DNA from: Vibrio splendidus
Lineage (GTDB): Bacteria; Pseudomonadota; Gammaproteobacteria; Enterobacterales; Vibrionaceae
Direction: 5' to 3'
DNA: 64,000 bases
Assembly (NCBI RefSeq): GCF_002873455.1
Contig: NZ_MCUN01000009.1
Location: forward strand, 1-64,000
Shown here: positions 1 through 8,644 of the stretch, one piece after another
How the letters are laid out: the number at the start of each line of letters is the position of its first letter
Numbering within the stretch: position 1 is the first letter of the stretch
Notes under the pieces: model-generated
Told to the model about the DNA's origin: nothing
What the model saw: the letters and a program-made list of their open reading frames with translations, nothing else
The model's database searches: none
Made by a program: the position numbers and the translations under genes

Positions 1-2
1 AA

Positions 3-1025
3 ATTCACTATGCCACTACAGATCGCTTACATTTAGGTTGTATGCCTTCCATAAGTCATACTTCTAAGCGTTTGAGTGAAGAAAAGCACTGGACTGAAGC
101 ATTAGAACACTTTCTAGAGTTCAAAGGGGTTCAACGGGTCAGTGCATTGACTGTCCATCAGTTGAAACAGCGCATTACCTTCTTCTTTGAGAGCACTGCG
201 CTATCTGGTTTATCAACAATAACTGCGATGACACTGATGGAGTACATTAAGACTCTCAATAGCTCTAGTCTTTCAGCAAAAAGCTGTAAAGATTATTACG
301 CGGCGTTAAGTCAATTTATACGTTGGTGTGCGACCATGTCTTTGATTGAAAGAAACGTGTCCGCAGATATCAAAGCGACTTTCAAGAAGTCTATAAAAGC
401 TGATAAGCAGCGCTCAAGGTGGTCAGAGAGTCAGCTTTCAACACTCTTCTCATCTGAGCAGTTTCAGCAAGTGGATAATGGTTTCTACTGGGTTACTTTA
501 TTGCTCACGTACATGGGTATGAGGCCGAATGAAGTGTGTCAGCTACGTACAGAAGACGTGGTCGTTAGCGGTCCACTCCCTTACTTAAACGTAACAGATG
601 AAGGCCACGGACAGCGGATCAAGAATCGTTATGCTCTGCGACAAGTCCCCATTCATCAGAGTCTAATCAAACATGGCTTTCTTGAATATGTTGAGCTTCG
701 TAAGAACAATAGCAAAACCGGTCTATTCGATTACAAGTCACTGGGTCTCAACAAGGACTGGAGCCAACAATATTGCCAACAATTCGGCAGACTCCTATCT
801 AAGATCGGATTGAAAGCAGGGCAACGCCCTACTGCGTACTCCCTCCGTCACACTTTCATTGATGTTCTTAAGCAAAAGGAAGTGGCTGAGTCTACAGTCG
901 CTGATATCGTTGGCCATCATCACCCCTCAATGACATTTGGCCGATATGGTAAGCAAACAAAACTGAAACTTATGCTTAGTGCGGTTAACCAGTTCTCACT
1001 TCAACTGGGAGGCTCACATGAGTAA
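3..1025 (+). CDS. Tyrosine recombinase (phage-type integrase), 5' partial
   Basis: The frame is open to the left edge of the window, so the true start may lie outside; the first in-window ATG is at 42. From that ATG the protein has an N-terminal SAM-like core-binding region (about residues 15-110) and a catalytic domain with the expected set: Arg161 (MGMRPNEV), Arg269-His270 (YSLRHTF), His292 (VGHHH) and nucleophile Tyr302 (FGRYGK). It should cut and rejoin DNA at an attachment site. Its stop overlaps the start of the next gene, so the two are co-translated. The overlap with a small partner recalls multi-recombinase operons of Vibrio integrative elements or RIT trios, but upstream members cannot be seen. 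The recombinase family is certain; the element type is a guess. Confidence 0.88.
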   Translation: MHYATTDRLHLGCMPSISHTSKRLSEEKHWTEALEHFLEFKGVQRVSALTVHQLKQRITFFFESTALSGLSTITAMTLMEYIKTLNSSSLSAKSCKDYYAALSQFIRWCATMSLIERNVSADIKATFKKSIKADKQRSRWSESQLSTLFSSEQFQQVDNGFYWVTLLLTYMGMRPNEVCQLRTEDVVVSGPLPYLNVTDEGHGQRIKNRYALRQVPIHQSLIKHGFLEYVELRKNNSKTGLFDYKSLGLNKDWSQQYCQQFGRLLSKIGLKAGQRPTAYSLRHTFIDVLKQKEVAESTVADIVGHHHPSMTFGRYGKQTKLKLMLSAVNQFSLQLGGSHE

Positions 1026-1449
1026 GTTCAACTATGATGAGTTGCACACGGTTTATAAGGCGTTCAAGCAAAGCTATTTTGAAGGGGATGAAACCTCGTT
1101 GCTTGCTTTATCGAAACAGTATAACTATCAAGATATCCACTGCCTCTATCAGCTTTTTGAGCGCCTCGAAGATAAACCAAGCACAACATCTATGTCATTA
1201 ATGGCATTAGGAATAGATTGGCAAACACAGCAGGCACTGTTTGGTGACTTTGAAACACTGAGAGAAATTGCAGAGCTCGTAAGCCCTCCACCCATGTCAC
1301 ACGTAGAGTGTTTTGATGCCTTTGTTCTACCTTATTGGACCATTATGTCAAAGAAAGGGATTGTTCTTATTAGCACGAGAAGCCAAGAGCATTTTACTTT
1401 CGTACATCGTGTGTCAGGAGTAGAAATTCAAGTTAATATAAAGCGCTGA
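1018..1449 (+). CDS. Small hypothetical protein co-translated with the integrase
   Basis: A 143-residue acidic protein of unknown function. The start at 1018 is chosen because GGGAGG lies eight bases upstream and the ATG overlaps the integrase stop; a longer reading from 979 has no ribosome site. It has no membrane segment or signal peptide and no motif I recognise. The N-terminal half looks helical and the C-terminal quarter (VLPYWTIMSKKGIVLIS and on) looks like beta strands. Tight coupling to the recombinase suggests an auxiliary factor for integration or excision. That is inference from position only. Confidence 0.7.
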   Translation: MSKFNYDELHTVYKAFKQSYFEGDETSLLALSKQYNYQDIHCLYQLFERLEDKPSTTSMSLMALGIDWQTQQALFGDFETLREIAELVSPPPMSHVECFDAFVLPYWTIMSKKGIVLISTRSQEHFTFVHRVSGVEIQVNIKR

Positions 1450-1473
1450 ATCTCAATGTCATTTTGAAAAACC

Positions 1474-1507
1474 AAATCTCGTGAACACCTTAGAGCTCAC
1501 GAGATTT
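1474..1507. terminator. Bidirectional hairpin between convergent genes
   Basis: An 11-bp perfect inverted repeat (AAATCTCGTGA / TCACGAGATTT) with a 12-nt loop sits between the convergent small protein gene (ends 1449) and the coiled-coil gene (ends 1535). The A and T bases at the stem ends serve as U-tracts in either direction. Confidence 0.7.
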
Positions 1508-1534
1508 ACCTTTTAAATTATTATGAAGACCTTA

Positions 1535-2113
1535 TCAATCAAACTCTCGGTCGGCACTCATTCTCCGTTTTTTGGGGGAAGCAGTGTTCAGGTTTTCCCT
1601 ATTATCTAGGAGGGCGTCTTTCATCCCACATACAAGTGCCTGCTGTATTGGGTTTCCATCCAATTTTGTCATGTGAGCTGACATCCTTCTTTCTAATAAA
1701 GTCAGTAGTTCTTTCTCATCCCTTTGTTCAAAGACAAATGATTTCATCAAATCTTGAAAGATGGGAGCTAACGTATCAACAACGGTATGAGTCAGTTTAG
1801 CGATCACCTTTTTTAGATATGAGTTCGATTTCTCTAACTGTTCATTTATTTCTTCATTGTGTAGAACTTTTGATTCTGCCGTTTTGAGCTGTTCTTTGAC
1901 TGTTGATAGAGCGGTAGAGGTTGTATCCAGTTGATTAGTTGCAGTGTTTGTGTCCGATCGTAGTAAGTCTATATCTACATGTAATCTTCTTATTTTTTCT
2001 TGTTCCTCCTTTTGTTGATTTTTAACTTCGTTGATGTGTTGATTTAATTGGATCAACTCCTCGAGCTTCAATGAGATTGTTTGCTCAATTTGTAGTTGCT
2101 CCTTTTCCAGCAT
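1535..2113 (-). CDS. Coiled-coil protein, likely relaxase partner
   Basis: A 192-residue protein whose first 110 residues are a long Lys/Glu/Gln/Leu-rich coiled coil. A more ordinary helical region follows (VVDTLAPIFQDLMKSFVFEQ) and then a basic C-terminus (PKKRRMS). No catalytic motif is seen. It starts 25 bases after the stop of the MobV-type relaxase gene on the same strand, so the two form an operon. Many MobV relaxases carry a C-terminal coiled coil in the same chain. Here that part may be a separate protein that helps assemble the relaxosome. Function is inferred from context. Confidence 0.65.
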   Translation of the reverse strand: MLEKEQLQIEQTISLKLEELIQLNQHINEVKNQQKEEQEKIRRLHVDIDLLRSDTNTATNQLDTTSTALSTVKEQLKTAESKVLHNEEINEQLEKSNSYLKKVIAKLTHTVVDTLAPIFQDLMKSFVFEQRDEKELLTLLERRMSAHMTKLDGNPIQQALVCGMKDALLDNRENLNTASPKKRRMSADREFD

Positions 2114-2138
2114 TCTAGTGTGATAATTACAATCCCTT

Positions 2139-3161
2139 TCACTTTTTTTGCTTTCCTTGCCGGCGCATTTCTTTTACTTTTTGTTTATCTTTCTGAAGTT
2201 CTTGATTGAACTCCATGCTCAATCCTTTTTCTATGAAGAGGTTTTTATTCATAAACCGCCGAAAACATTCCTGCAACAGCGCTCCATGCTCTGATTGCTC
2301 CCTTCTTGTAAAGCACGCTCCTTTTCTGTATTGAATTGGCGAGTGTGAACGGTCCAAGAAGTTCTTCATCATTTGAGCTAGATTTGCTTTGGCTACTCTA
2401 AGATCCCATTCTTTAGTTCGGCTATTTTGCGCGTTAAGAAAGAGGTGGACATGCTCCCCAGTATCTTCATTGATACCTCTTTCATCGCTATGAACAAATA
2501 CTGAGATGACTTCATATTCTTTGAAGTAGAGGCGGTAATAATCCATCAGTGCTTCAGCCATTTCACGGCCACAAAGAAGATCCTGAGAAACTTCATTTCG
2601 GTGTGGAATGACAAAAATCGACTCTTCTACCAAGTTTGAGTTCAAATTTTTAGGGAACGAAACCAGTTTGTTATGAAGTGAAATGTACTTCTCAAAAGCG
2701 TTCAGCCTCTGCTTCTTGCGAGAGAAATCAATACTCCTAGCTTCATTAAGCAAAGAGTCTAGTTTAAGCGGGACATGTTCAGGGGTGCCTAAAATCTTAG
2801 CGATAAAATTAGCCCCCTCGGTATTTCCCTTTTCTGATTGTAAAGCGGCTTTTAGTTTCTTCTTATATGCTCTCTTTCTTTGTTTACATTTAGCTAGGCC
2901 TTCTTGAGGTTTCTGAGGAAGTCTTATAGATTCGATAAACTGGGATTTATCGTCATTGCTCAATTCATCAAGTTTCGTCCATTGGTTGTTGATATATACT
3001 TCGTTGAGGTGACTGAGATCTGGATTCCATTCAATGGTTTCAGATTTCGCATTTTCATCTCGGATACTATGTCCTGCTGACTTCTTAAGCTTGGCCTGTT
3101 TTTCTGCTGTGCCGGAATACGGAAGCGTTGAAAAAAAGCATGTGATGGCTTTATTTTTCAT
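2139..3161 (-). CDS. MobV (Mob/Pre) family relaxase
   Basis: This 340-residue protein has the three MobV signatures in order. Near the N-terminus is GHSIRDE (residues 30-36, motif I H-x-x-R). Next is a WNPDLSHLN segment (45-53, like the N-x-D-x-x-x-x-x-N motif II). The HUH metal motif is H224-S-D226-E227 with H237-V-H239. These enzymes nick one strand at an oriT and start conjugative transfer. The spacing between HxDE and HxH is longer than in classical members (an inserted GINEDTGE). A basic linker (residues 90-110) and a Lys-rich tail follow the family style. It marks the left part of this island as a mobilizable element. The family call is by eye from motifs. Confidence 0.75.
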   Translation of the reverse strand: MKNKAITCFFSTLPYSGTAEKQAKLKKSAGHSIRDENAKSETIEWNPDLSHLNEVYINNQWTKLDELSNDDKSQFIESIRLPQKPQEGLAKCKQRKRAYKKKLKAALQSEKGNTEGANFIAKILGTPEHVPLKLDSLLNEARSIDFSRKKQRLNAFEKYISLHNKLVSFPKNLNSNLVEESIFVIPHRNEVSQDLLCGREMAEALMDYYRLYFKEYEVISVFVHSDERGINEDTGEHVHLFLNAQNSRTKEWDLRVAKANLAQMMKNFLDRSHSPIQYRKGACFTRREQSEHGALLQECFRRFMNKNLFIEKGLSMEFNQELQKDKQKVKEMRRQGKQKK

Positions 3162-3198
3162 TGTGTAGTCCTCGGTTTGTGTGTTGTTGTGTTGAGGT

Positions 3199-3316
3199 TG
3201 AGGGGCGTAGCCCCCACCAAGAAGCTTTCGTTCATCTTTTACGCAGTAAAAGTGTTGCGAAAGTGTCCTTAGTTACGATGTCGTTATCTTTTTGAAAGCC
3301 GGTGTCGAGACACCGG
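3199..3316. other. Hairpin cluster upstream of relaxase; candidate oriT
   Basis: Three small perfect inverted repeats lie just upstream of the relaxase start. They are GGGGC-GTA-GCCCC (3202-3214), CTTTTAC-GCA-GTAAAAG (3236-3252) and CCGGTGTC-GA-GACACCGG (3299-3316). MobV origins of transfer are usually short palindromes directly upstream of mob, so this is the obvious place for one. The last hairpin could instead end transcription of the integrase remnant, although no clear U-run follows it. Confidence 0.45.
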
Positions 3317-3327
3317 AATGAGGCAAA

Positions 3328-4217
3328 TTAAAGGATGGGTTTGTCGATCGAATTTGCAGCTTTCTGAAAGTGCAAATCAATCAGGTTGGGGTAGTCTTTT
3401 GCGTCTTCTTCGATCCATTGGGAGTAGTGCTTATAAAGCATATCTAGCGTGTTGTGCCCTAATTGAGACTTTATCCAATAAAGGTTTGCCCCACTTAAAA
3501 TAGCCTGAGATGCGAATGTATGACGGGCCTGACTCGCACCTCGATGAGCGACGTTGGCTGCAACGAGCCAGCTTTTAAAGGTGCGATCTATTGCTTTATC
3601 TTTTTGGTAAAATTTCCCTGTATCAAGATTAGGGAATAGAGGTTTTGCGGTAAGTTTGGTTCGGGTCTTTTGATCATTTTCGGTGATATGGATTTCTTGA
3701 GCCGCTAAGCCAAAGATTAAACTTAACTGGTTTTCAATTATCTTTTGGGCTGTCTTAGACAATTGAATCCTACGCTTTGATCCCGTAGTTTTTGGCCTTT
3801 TAAAGTGATTAACTACGCAAGCTCTCTCGACTTTAAGCTCTCTTTTTATTGGGTCATAATCATCAACAACTAGTGCCAACCACTCACTTTTTCGAAGCCC
3901 TGTATGGCAAGCCAGAAGGACCCCATTTTTAACACTTGAGCAAGCTGCTGCTTGGTGAGTTAAATTATTTATGTCATTCAGTGTGAATGGATTACAGCTA
4001 ATGGGAGCGTTTTGTTTGTAAGATCATTATGTGCATGTAAGTAGCGAAGAATACCGCTTCGTACAATATCTCGAATGTCTAGTTCTCCGAAAAACGTTAC
4101 GATACGTTTTAACTTAGATCTCCATGCTTTTATTGTTGAATTAGCGTAAGTTCCTTTTTCAAGTTCGAACATTGTTTCTGCTACCGTGCGAAACAAAAAC
4201 TTATCTCTGCATTTCAT
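3328..4217 (-). pseudogene. Frameshifted tyrosine recombinase (integrase)
   Basis: Read on the minus strand, an N-terminal fragment (4217 to 3978) and a C-terminal fragment (from about 4000 to 3328) belong to one integrase of about 296 residues. The reading frame shifts by one base near 4005-4012, in an A-rich run. After the shift the frame continues without a stop through CHTGLRKSE (catalytic Arg), the SQARHTFAS box, LGHNTLD and the nucleophile region YKHYSQW. All catalytic residues remain in the sequence, but no single product can be made without a frameshift. The run is not a standard slippery heptamer, so simple decay is more likely than programmed shifting. A sequencing slip is possible. 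Confidence 0.75.
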
Positions 4218-4688
4218 GATGCAAACCTCATTTTTATTTGAGATCTACGCTACAGATTTACAAAAAAATCGTCAATAACATTGATAAGTCATAAGTGCAT
4301 GATTTTACTATAAAATAAATACACGCCTCAACATTATTGCTTAAATAACAATCGCTTAAAAAAGTAATTAAGAGATATCGCATAATATAACCAATCAATC
4401 AATTTAACTTATCAATAAATCTTAACCAGCAAAAAACACCAAAATTAACCATTAAATTTAGTTAATAATGTTTAGTTGGGTGTCTTTTGCAACACTATCT
4501 ATTGAAATGTGAAATTCATAATTTTTTGTTTATCTGAATCATTTTAATATGTAGCAAGTTGGCTATGTTTAAGGGTTTAGCTATTTTCGCCCAATAGTAG
4601 TGTTGTTTGCACAATCTAAGGAATGATAGAAAAATGTTACGTTTTGGCATATATTACAAATTAAGTATGACGAAACGTATCATTAAAA
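4218..4688. other. AT-rich intergenic region with long imperfect inverted repeat
   Basis: No gene is seen in this strongly AT-rich stretch. It holds an imperfect inverted repeat with arms at 4429-4440 and 4479-4490 (GCAAAAAACACC against GGTGTCTTTTGC) and an inner ATTAAC/GTTAAT pair. Directly behind an integrase, such a structure could be a recombination or promoter region. Nothing here proves it. Confidence 0.35.
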
Positions 4689-5285
4689 GTGAATCCATCA
4701 CAACTCGATAAGCTTAAAAAGCTATCCATATTCACCACCTCAGACGCTGCAAAATTCAATGTAACTCGTGCCGCCCTTTCTCGCGCTGTGGAAAAAGGTG
4801 ACATAGAAAAACTACAGCGAGGACTCTACGGGTATGTGGGTAGAGAAGAATCGGAGATGCACTCTTTTGCTGAGGTCAGTGTCAGAGCGAAAAAAGGGGT
4901 TATCTGCCTTCTATCAGCACTCAGTTACCATAATCTCACTACCCATGCACCTTTTCAGATATGGCTCAGCATTAAAAAAGATGATAGGGCTCCCAATATT
5001 GACTACCCAAGCATTAAGATTGTTCGTACCAGGGACGTGACGGATTTGGGGGTGATCTCAACACAAGTTGATGGTATTCCTGTTTTAGTAACGGACGTTG
5101 AGCGGACGATTGTTGATTGCTTTAAGTTCCGCAACAAGATCGGGATTGATGTCGCGATTGAAGCACTTACAGAGGCAAAAAGAGCTAACAGATTAGAGCA
5201 AGGGAAGCTCTGGGAGTATGTAAAGCATTACAGAATGACAAATGTAATGATGCCCTATATGGAGATAATAAACTACAATGGTTAG
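4689..5285 (+). CDS. AbiEi-family antitoxin / transcriptional regulator, orphan
   Basis: A 198-residue protein of the AbiEi antitoxin family (type IV toxin-antitoxin). It has an N-terminal winged helix (residues 1-45, TTSDAAKFNVTRAALSRAVE, then RGLYGYVG) and a C-terminal AbiEi domain (VDGIPVLVTDVERTIVDC). Family members repress their own operon and neutralise an AbiEii nucleotidyltransferase toxin encoded just downstream. No AbiEii gene follows here; the next 40 bases lead to an unrelated gene on the opposite strand. The start is GTG with a weak ribosome site. It may be a relic, a stand-alone regulator, or an anti-toxin against an element elsewhere. Confidence 0.75.
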   Translation: MNPSQLDKLKKLSIFTTSDAAKFNVTRAALSRAVEKGDIEKLQRGLYGYVGREESEMHSFAEVSVRAKKGVICLLSALSYHNLTTHAPFQIWLSIKKDDRAPNIDYPSIKIVRTRDVTDLGVISTQVDGIPVLVTDVERTIVDCFKFRNKIGIDVAIEALTEAKRANRLEQGKLWEYVKHYRMTNVMMPYMEIINYNG

Positions 5286-5326
5286 TCACTTACTTCTAAC
5301 ACGTTGTTACCTTCTTTTATAGAGTG

Positions 5327-5629
5327 CTAGATTGAACATCGATCATATTGTAGAAAGCGCAGCAATTGCTCAGGTGTGAAGCATATAGCCAAAGAATTTA
5401 AGCGTTTTCCTTTTAGGGTTTCCAGAGGAAAAGCAGCGGTAGAGCAATTTATATCAGCTTCGCCCCAAACAACACGCTGACCGTCGCGCTTTTTATAGCG
5501 TTCATCTTGCTTGAGGACGCTTCTGCCTTTCAAGGTATCAATTATAAATCCTAAAGGGAGGTCGTTTATCTTTGCTAAATGCAGCAATGTGTTGACCTTC
5601 GTTTTATAGCACTTACTAAAATACCGCAT
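5327..5629 (-). CDS. Hypothetical protein, 100 residues
   Basis: A basic protein of 100 residues, convergent with the AbiEi gene. The ATG at 5629 is preceded by AGGGAG, but only two bases separate them, which is too close to be ideal. I do not recognise the family. The sequence looks protein-like (mixed composition, clear Leu periodicity), yet it lies in a region full of decayed transposon DNA, so it may be a fragment. It has no signal peptide or membrane segment. Confidence 0.35.
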   Translation of the reverse strand: MRYFSKCYKTKVNTLLHLAKINDLPLGFIIDTLKGRSVLKQDERYKKRDGQRVVWGEADINCSTAAFPLETLKGKRLNSLAICFTPEQLLRFLQYDRCSI

Positions 5630-5986
5630 AACTCCCTATATATAGCTTCTGGAATACTTGTGCAGTTTTACAACTAACTACAGGTAATAAAACGAACTGC
5701 AGCAGTGACATTGCCTAGTTTAAGCCCCCCGATTCTGTTTTGCTAGCTAACGAGCGTCAGGTCTACTTGTCGATAGCTGCTTATTAAATTCATGTCACTC
5801 AAAATTACCAATTATCGTTTTCGCCTTCAGTACGTGTCCGTAGATAGCCGAATTTTGCCCAAATGTAGCTAATCTGACACCCAAAATATGAAAAATTGGC
5901 ATCATTGTGCGGTTCTTTCATCAAATGAATATTTTGATTTTGAAATGTAAATCGCTCAAAAAGCGCTACAAACTTACAAGGGACAT

Positions 5987-6745
5987 GGCTTTGTCGCGCA
6001 ATTCAATGGAACTAAATCTAGAACCTACGCTCAGATCTGCTAGATTAACTCCCTCTTGTAGCCTTATGGCTAAACCTTATTGCAAAACAACCAGTCGTTT
6101 ATTAACCGTGCTTCACTGACCTTCTGGATTGAATAAGAGGCGATAAGTGGGCGGCCGCAATTCAAATTGAGGTCTCATTTAAGATCGAAATGAGGGGAGC
6201 AGCAGAGCATCTAGTTGTTAATGGCCTTAAGGTTTATGGTAAAGGGACAGTAAAAAAACAAGGGGCGGATGGCAACCGTAGAGTTAGGCGAAAGCTGCAT
6301 TTTGCCGTCGATGCTAGCACTCATGAAACAATTGTAACCGAGCTAAGTTTATCGACGGTTACAGATGGAGAAGTGCTCTTGAACTTACTTAAACAAATAC
6401 ACCGAAACCCTAAGTATCTGGTGATGCCGTTTATAACACAAGAGCTTGTCACGCAGTTATTAAGATTAAGCAAGCCGTTGTGCATACTCCGCCAATAGAA
6501 GGTGTAGCCTTCTGGGAGCGTTGACGCCCTTGAAATATCGCAGTGGGTTGCCAGAAGTTATACGGCTCAAATCAGTTTTGGAAAGAACGGTATAGATAGG
6601 ACAAACATTTACTCTCAGAAACAGCGATGTATCGAGTTAAACATTTGCTAGAGGGACGATTAAGCCAAGAAATTACAATACACGAATTGATGAAACTTAC
6701 GCGATGATAAAACGCTAAACAAATTTAATGGGTTAGGTATGCGTG
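5987..6745 (+). mobile_element. Decayed IS5-family (IS903-group) element
   Basis: The left end is visible as GGCTTTGTCGCGCAATTC at 5987, resembling the GGCTTTGTTG ends of IS903-like elements. A transposase remnant then runs to about 6745 in several frames. Recognisable pieces are an N-terminal TFWIDE-like segment near 6115-6145, KVYGKGTVKKQGADGNRR and RKLHFAVDASTHE (6230-6330), LSLSTVTDGEVLLNLL (6350-6400), and scrambled QKLYGSNQFWKERY and LSETAMYRVKHLL segments to 6660. About 170 bases of the N-terminal domain are missing near 6160, and stops and frameshifts abound. It cannot be active. Confidence 0.65.
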
Positions 6746-6749
6746 AACA

Positions 6750-7165
6750 TCGTAAAATTGACCAACAAAGATGCAAATTGGGTAGGTCTATCTACGAATT
6801 TAATGACACAACAAAGCCCTTGAAAAAGCGCATTTTCAATCAAACCACGTGGCTCTCTAACAGCGTGTCGTGCGGGGGCGATCTCAACATTGAGTCGTTG
6901 AATAATTGAAGTGCTAATGTAATACCTAAATCACTTTATCGATGTCGCTTCCCACGCTTAATATGTCTATCTTGCGTCTAGTTTCTTAACGCTTCTTTGT
7001 CAATCCAAAAAGGACAGCGATTTTCGGCCAATGAGTGATTGGTTTATTGCCTAAAGTTGATTGTTTTATAACGAGGTTTAGGTATAGACCGGTCGTGTGG
7101 CGAATGTCGCCGTTCAAATCGTAGGTTCTGGATTTAGTTCCACCGAATCAAGCAAAAAAACTAAC
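6750..7165 (-). mobile_element. Second IS903-group remnant, inverted, N-terminal half
   Basis: Read on the minus strand from 7165, this repeats the 5' part of the neighbouring element. The leader GGAACTAAATC-AGAACCTACG is shared (7143-7118 here, 6008-6030 there). Then come WIDKEAL-like and RGKRHR-like segments matching the transposase N-terminus. It joins the C-terminal end of the other copy tail to tail near 6748. The two look like halves of related elements in inverted orientation, left by a deletion or inversion. It is heavily mutated. Confidence 0.5.
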
Positions 7166-7187
7166 CCTTCAGTACGCCTACAATGGG

Positions 7188-8325
7188 CAGGGCTACAGCA
7201 TGAGTGCCTGGTTTTTCACCACCTGACTAAAACCAGCACTTAATACTGCCTCTAGCATGGACGTATTCATCATACATCGCATTTGTTTCCCTACTATGCT
7301 TAGCTTGGTTGGCTCTTCTCGGAGCATGTTCAAGCTCATATGACGTAAGCATGATAAGTTCTCCGCACCGTGATCTTTGTATATCTGGCACGCATCTTCA
7401 TTCATGGTGACATCAAGTACCCAGTGCATTGACTCCATTCCCCAATATTCTCTAACTGCCTTCGCCGCTTGCTCTGCACTAAGTTCTTTAGAGCTGATGT
7501 AATAACGGTACTCTAGCTCGACAGATTTGCCTTTCTCAAGGCGGAAGTTTTCAACCATTACAATGCTCTTTAAGCCTTTCCAGCGAGAAGTTACCTTTAA
7601 GTTGGGTGCTGTCAAAAACATAGCATTGGCGAGACTCTACACGACCGTGCCCTTGTTCAATAGAGAGGTCGTCAGCCACGTTTGCTCGTTGAGATGAGAA
7701 CGCTTTCTCTATTGCTTGTCGCAGTTTTCTTTGGTTGCTCTTTACGGCAAGCAAGTAATCACCACCTTGCTCTACAATGACCTTGGCAATCTTGGTTTGA
7801 CAGGCCAACAAGGGTTCCCTTGATATCGAGCATCTTTATCAATTCAGGGATCGCGGTAATCTCATTACTTTTTTCTTCGGTTTTCAGCTGTCCCAACACG
7901 AGCTTATTTGACGATGCATAAGCACTAATCATATGAATGGTGCTCGCCCTGTCTTCACGATTGTAAGAGCCTCGAAGTGTTTTGCCATCTATCGCAATTA
8001 CTTGACCTTCGGTAAGAGTATGTATTGATTACATCCAGTTAATGAAGCACTTTTGGAACTGCTCGGGTTCAATGGTAGAGATGATACGAGCTAGCGTGTC
8101 ATCAGCAAGATTACCATCCAAAACATATCATTACGCTTAAACCAATCATGATGACCGAGAATGTATTCACGAATATCAAACCAACCTTTCGCGCCTGCAA
8201 TCACCGCACATAGCGAGCCCAAAAGGACTTCAAAAAGGCAATATGTGATCTTTACACCTTTACACCTTTGCGTTGGTCGATAATCGTTTGAAAATGTTCT
8301 TGGAAGTGACCAATGTGCACGATGC
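7188..8325 (-). pseudogene. ISAs1-family transposase pseudogene
   Basis: Nearly full-length ISAs1 (H-repeat-associated type) transposase read from about 8325 down to 7193. Ordered matches are EHFQTIIDQR (8310), AGAKGWFDIREYILGHHDW (8195-8140), QVIAIDGKTLRGSYNREDR (8010-7950), HMISAYASSNKLVLGQ (7935-7890), CQTKIAKVIVEQGGDYLLAVK (7805-7740), YRYYISS and WGMESMHWVLDV (7510-7400) and LSCLRHMSLNML (7350). Several frameshifts and in-frame stops split it (for example at about 8030, 7810 and 7620). CAGGG at 7188 fits the family's terminal repeat; the other end is not clear. Confidence 0.75.
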
Positions 8326-8346
8326 TATCTCTAAAAGGGGTTATAT

Positions 8347-8366
8347 GATCACAGCTAAATGTGATC
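8347..8366. repeat. Perfect inverted repeat GATCACA-N6-TGTGATC
   Basis: Seven-base perfect arms around GCTAAA, in the 300-base gap upstream of the biosynthetic cluster. The half-site order is the reverse of a CRP site (TGTGA-N6-TCACA), so CRP is not supported. It could be an operator or part of the transposon end. Confidence 0.4.
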
Positions 8367-8461
8367 GTCAAATCGATCATTTTTTTGATTAAAAAACGTT
8401 CACGATCTCACCCGCTACAATGGGTGCTTATCTTGAATGCACATTGTCCGTAATTTATAAA

Positions 8462-8491
8462 TTGTGATCATGAGCGGTTATATCTTATAAC
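8462..8491 (+). promoter_or_regulatory. Possible promoter for the peptide cluster
   Basis: TTGTGA and TATAAC separated by 18 bases, about 150 bases before the first cluster gene. The -10 lies in a small palindrome (GTTATA-TCT-TATAAC). This is a plausible sigma-70 promoter, found by eye only. Confidence 0.3.
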
Positions 8492-8644
8492 CCGTAGTTA
8501 TATTTGGGATGGATATATCAATAAAGATGCAGTGCATTAGAGTTCGCATGTTCGGTGGTGTAGCATATAAAAATAATATCGGAAGGGGCATTAGGTTCAT
8601 TAATTCAATGCATTAGATAAGAAATTTAACCTACTGGTCGGAAA

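Noticed and set aside
3..1449. Naming as a Vibrio strand-biased circularizing element (intB and partner) or a RIT trio
   Set aside because: The layout is suggestive, but the upstream recombinases are outside the window and the protein could not be aligned.
4000..4015. Programmed -1 frameshift in the integrase
   Set aside because: The A-rich run does not form an X-XXY-YYZ slippery heptamer and no downstream stimulator is evident; mutation is simpler.
5907..6119. Open frame of 70 codons
   Set aside because: It runs across the IS903-group left end and out of frame with the transposase remnant; it is transposon debris, not a gene.
7193..7811. Two separate ORFs on the minus strand
   Set aside because: They are pieces of one broken ISAs1 transposase and should not be listed as two genes.
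8347..8366. CRP binding site
   Set aside because: The half-sites are in reverse order (GATCACA...TGTGATC) compared with TGTGA-N6-TCACA.
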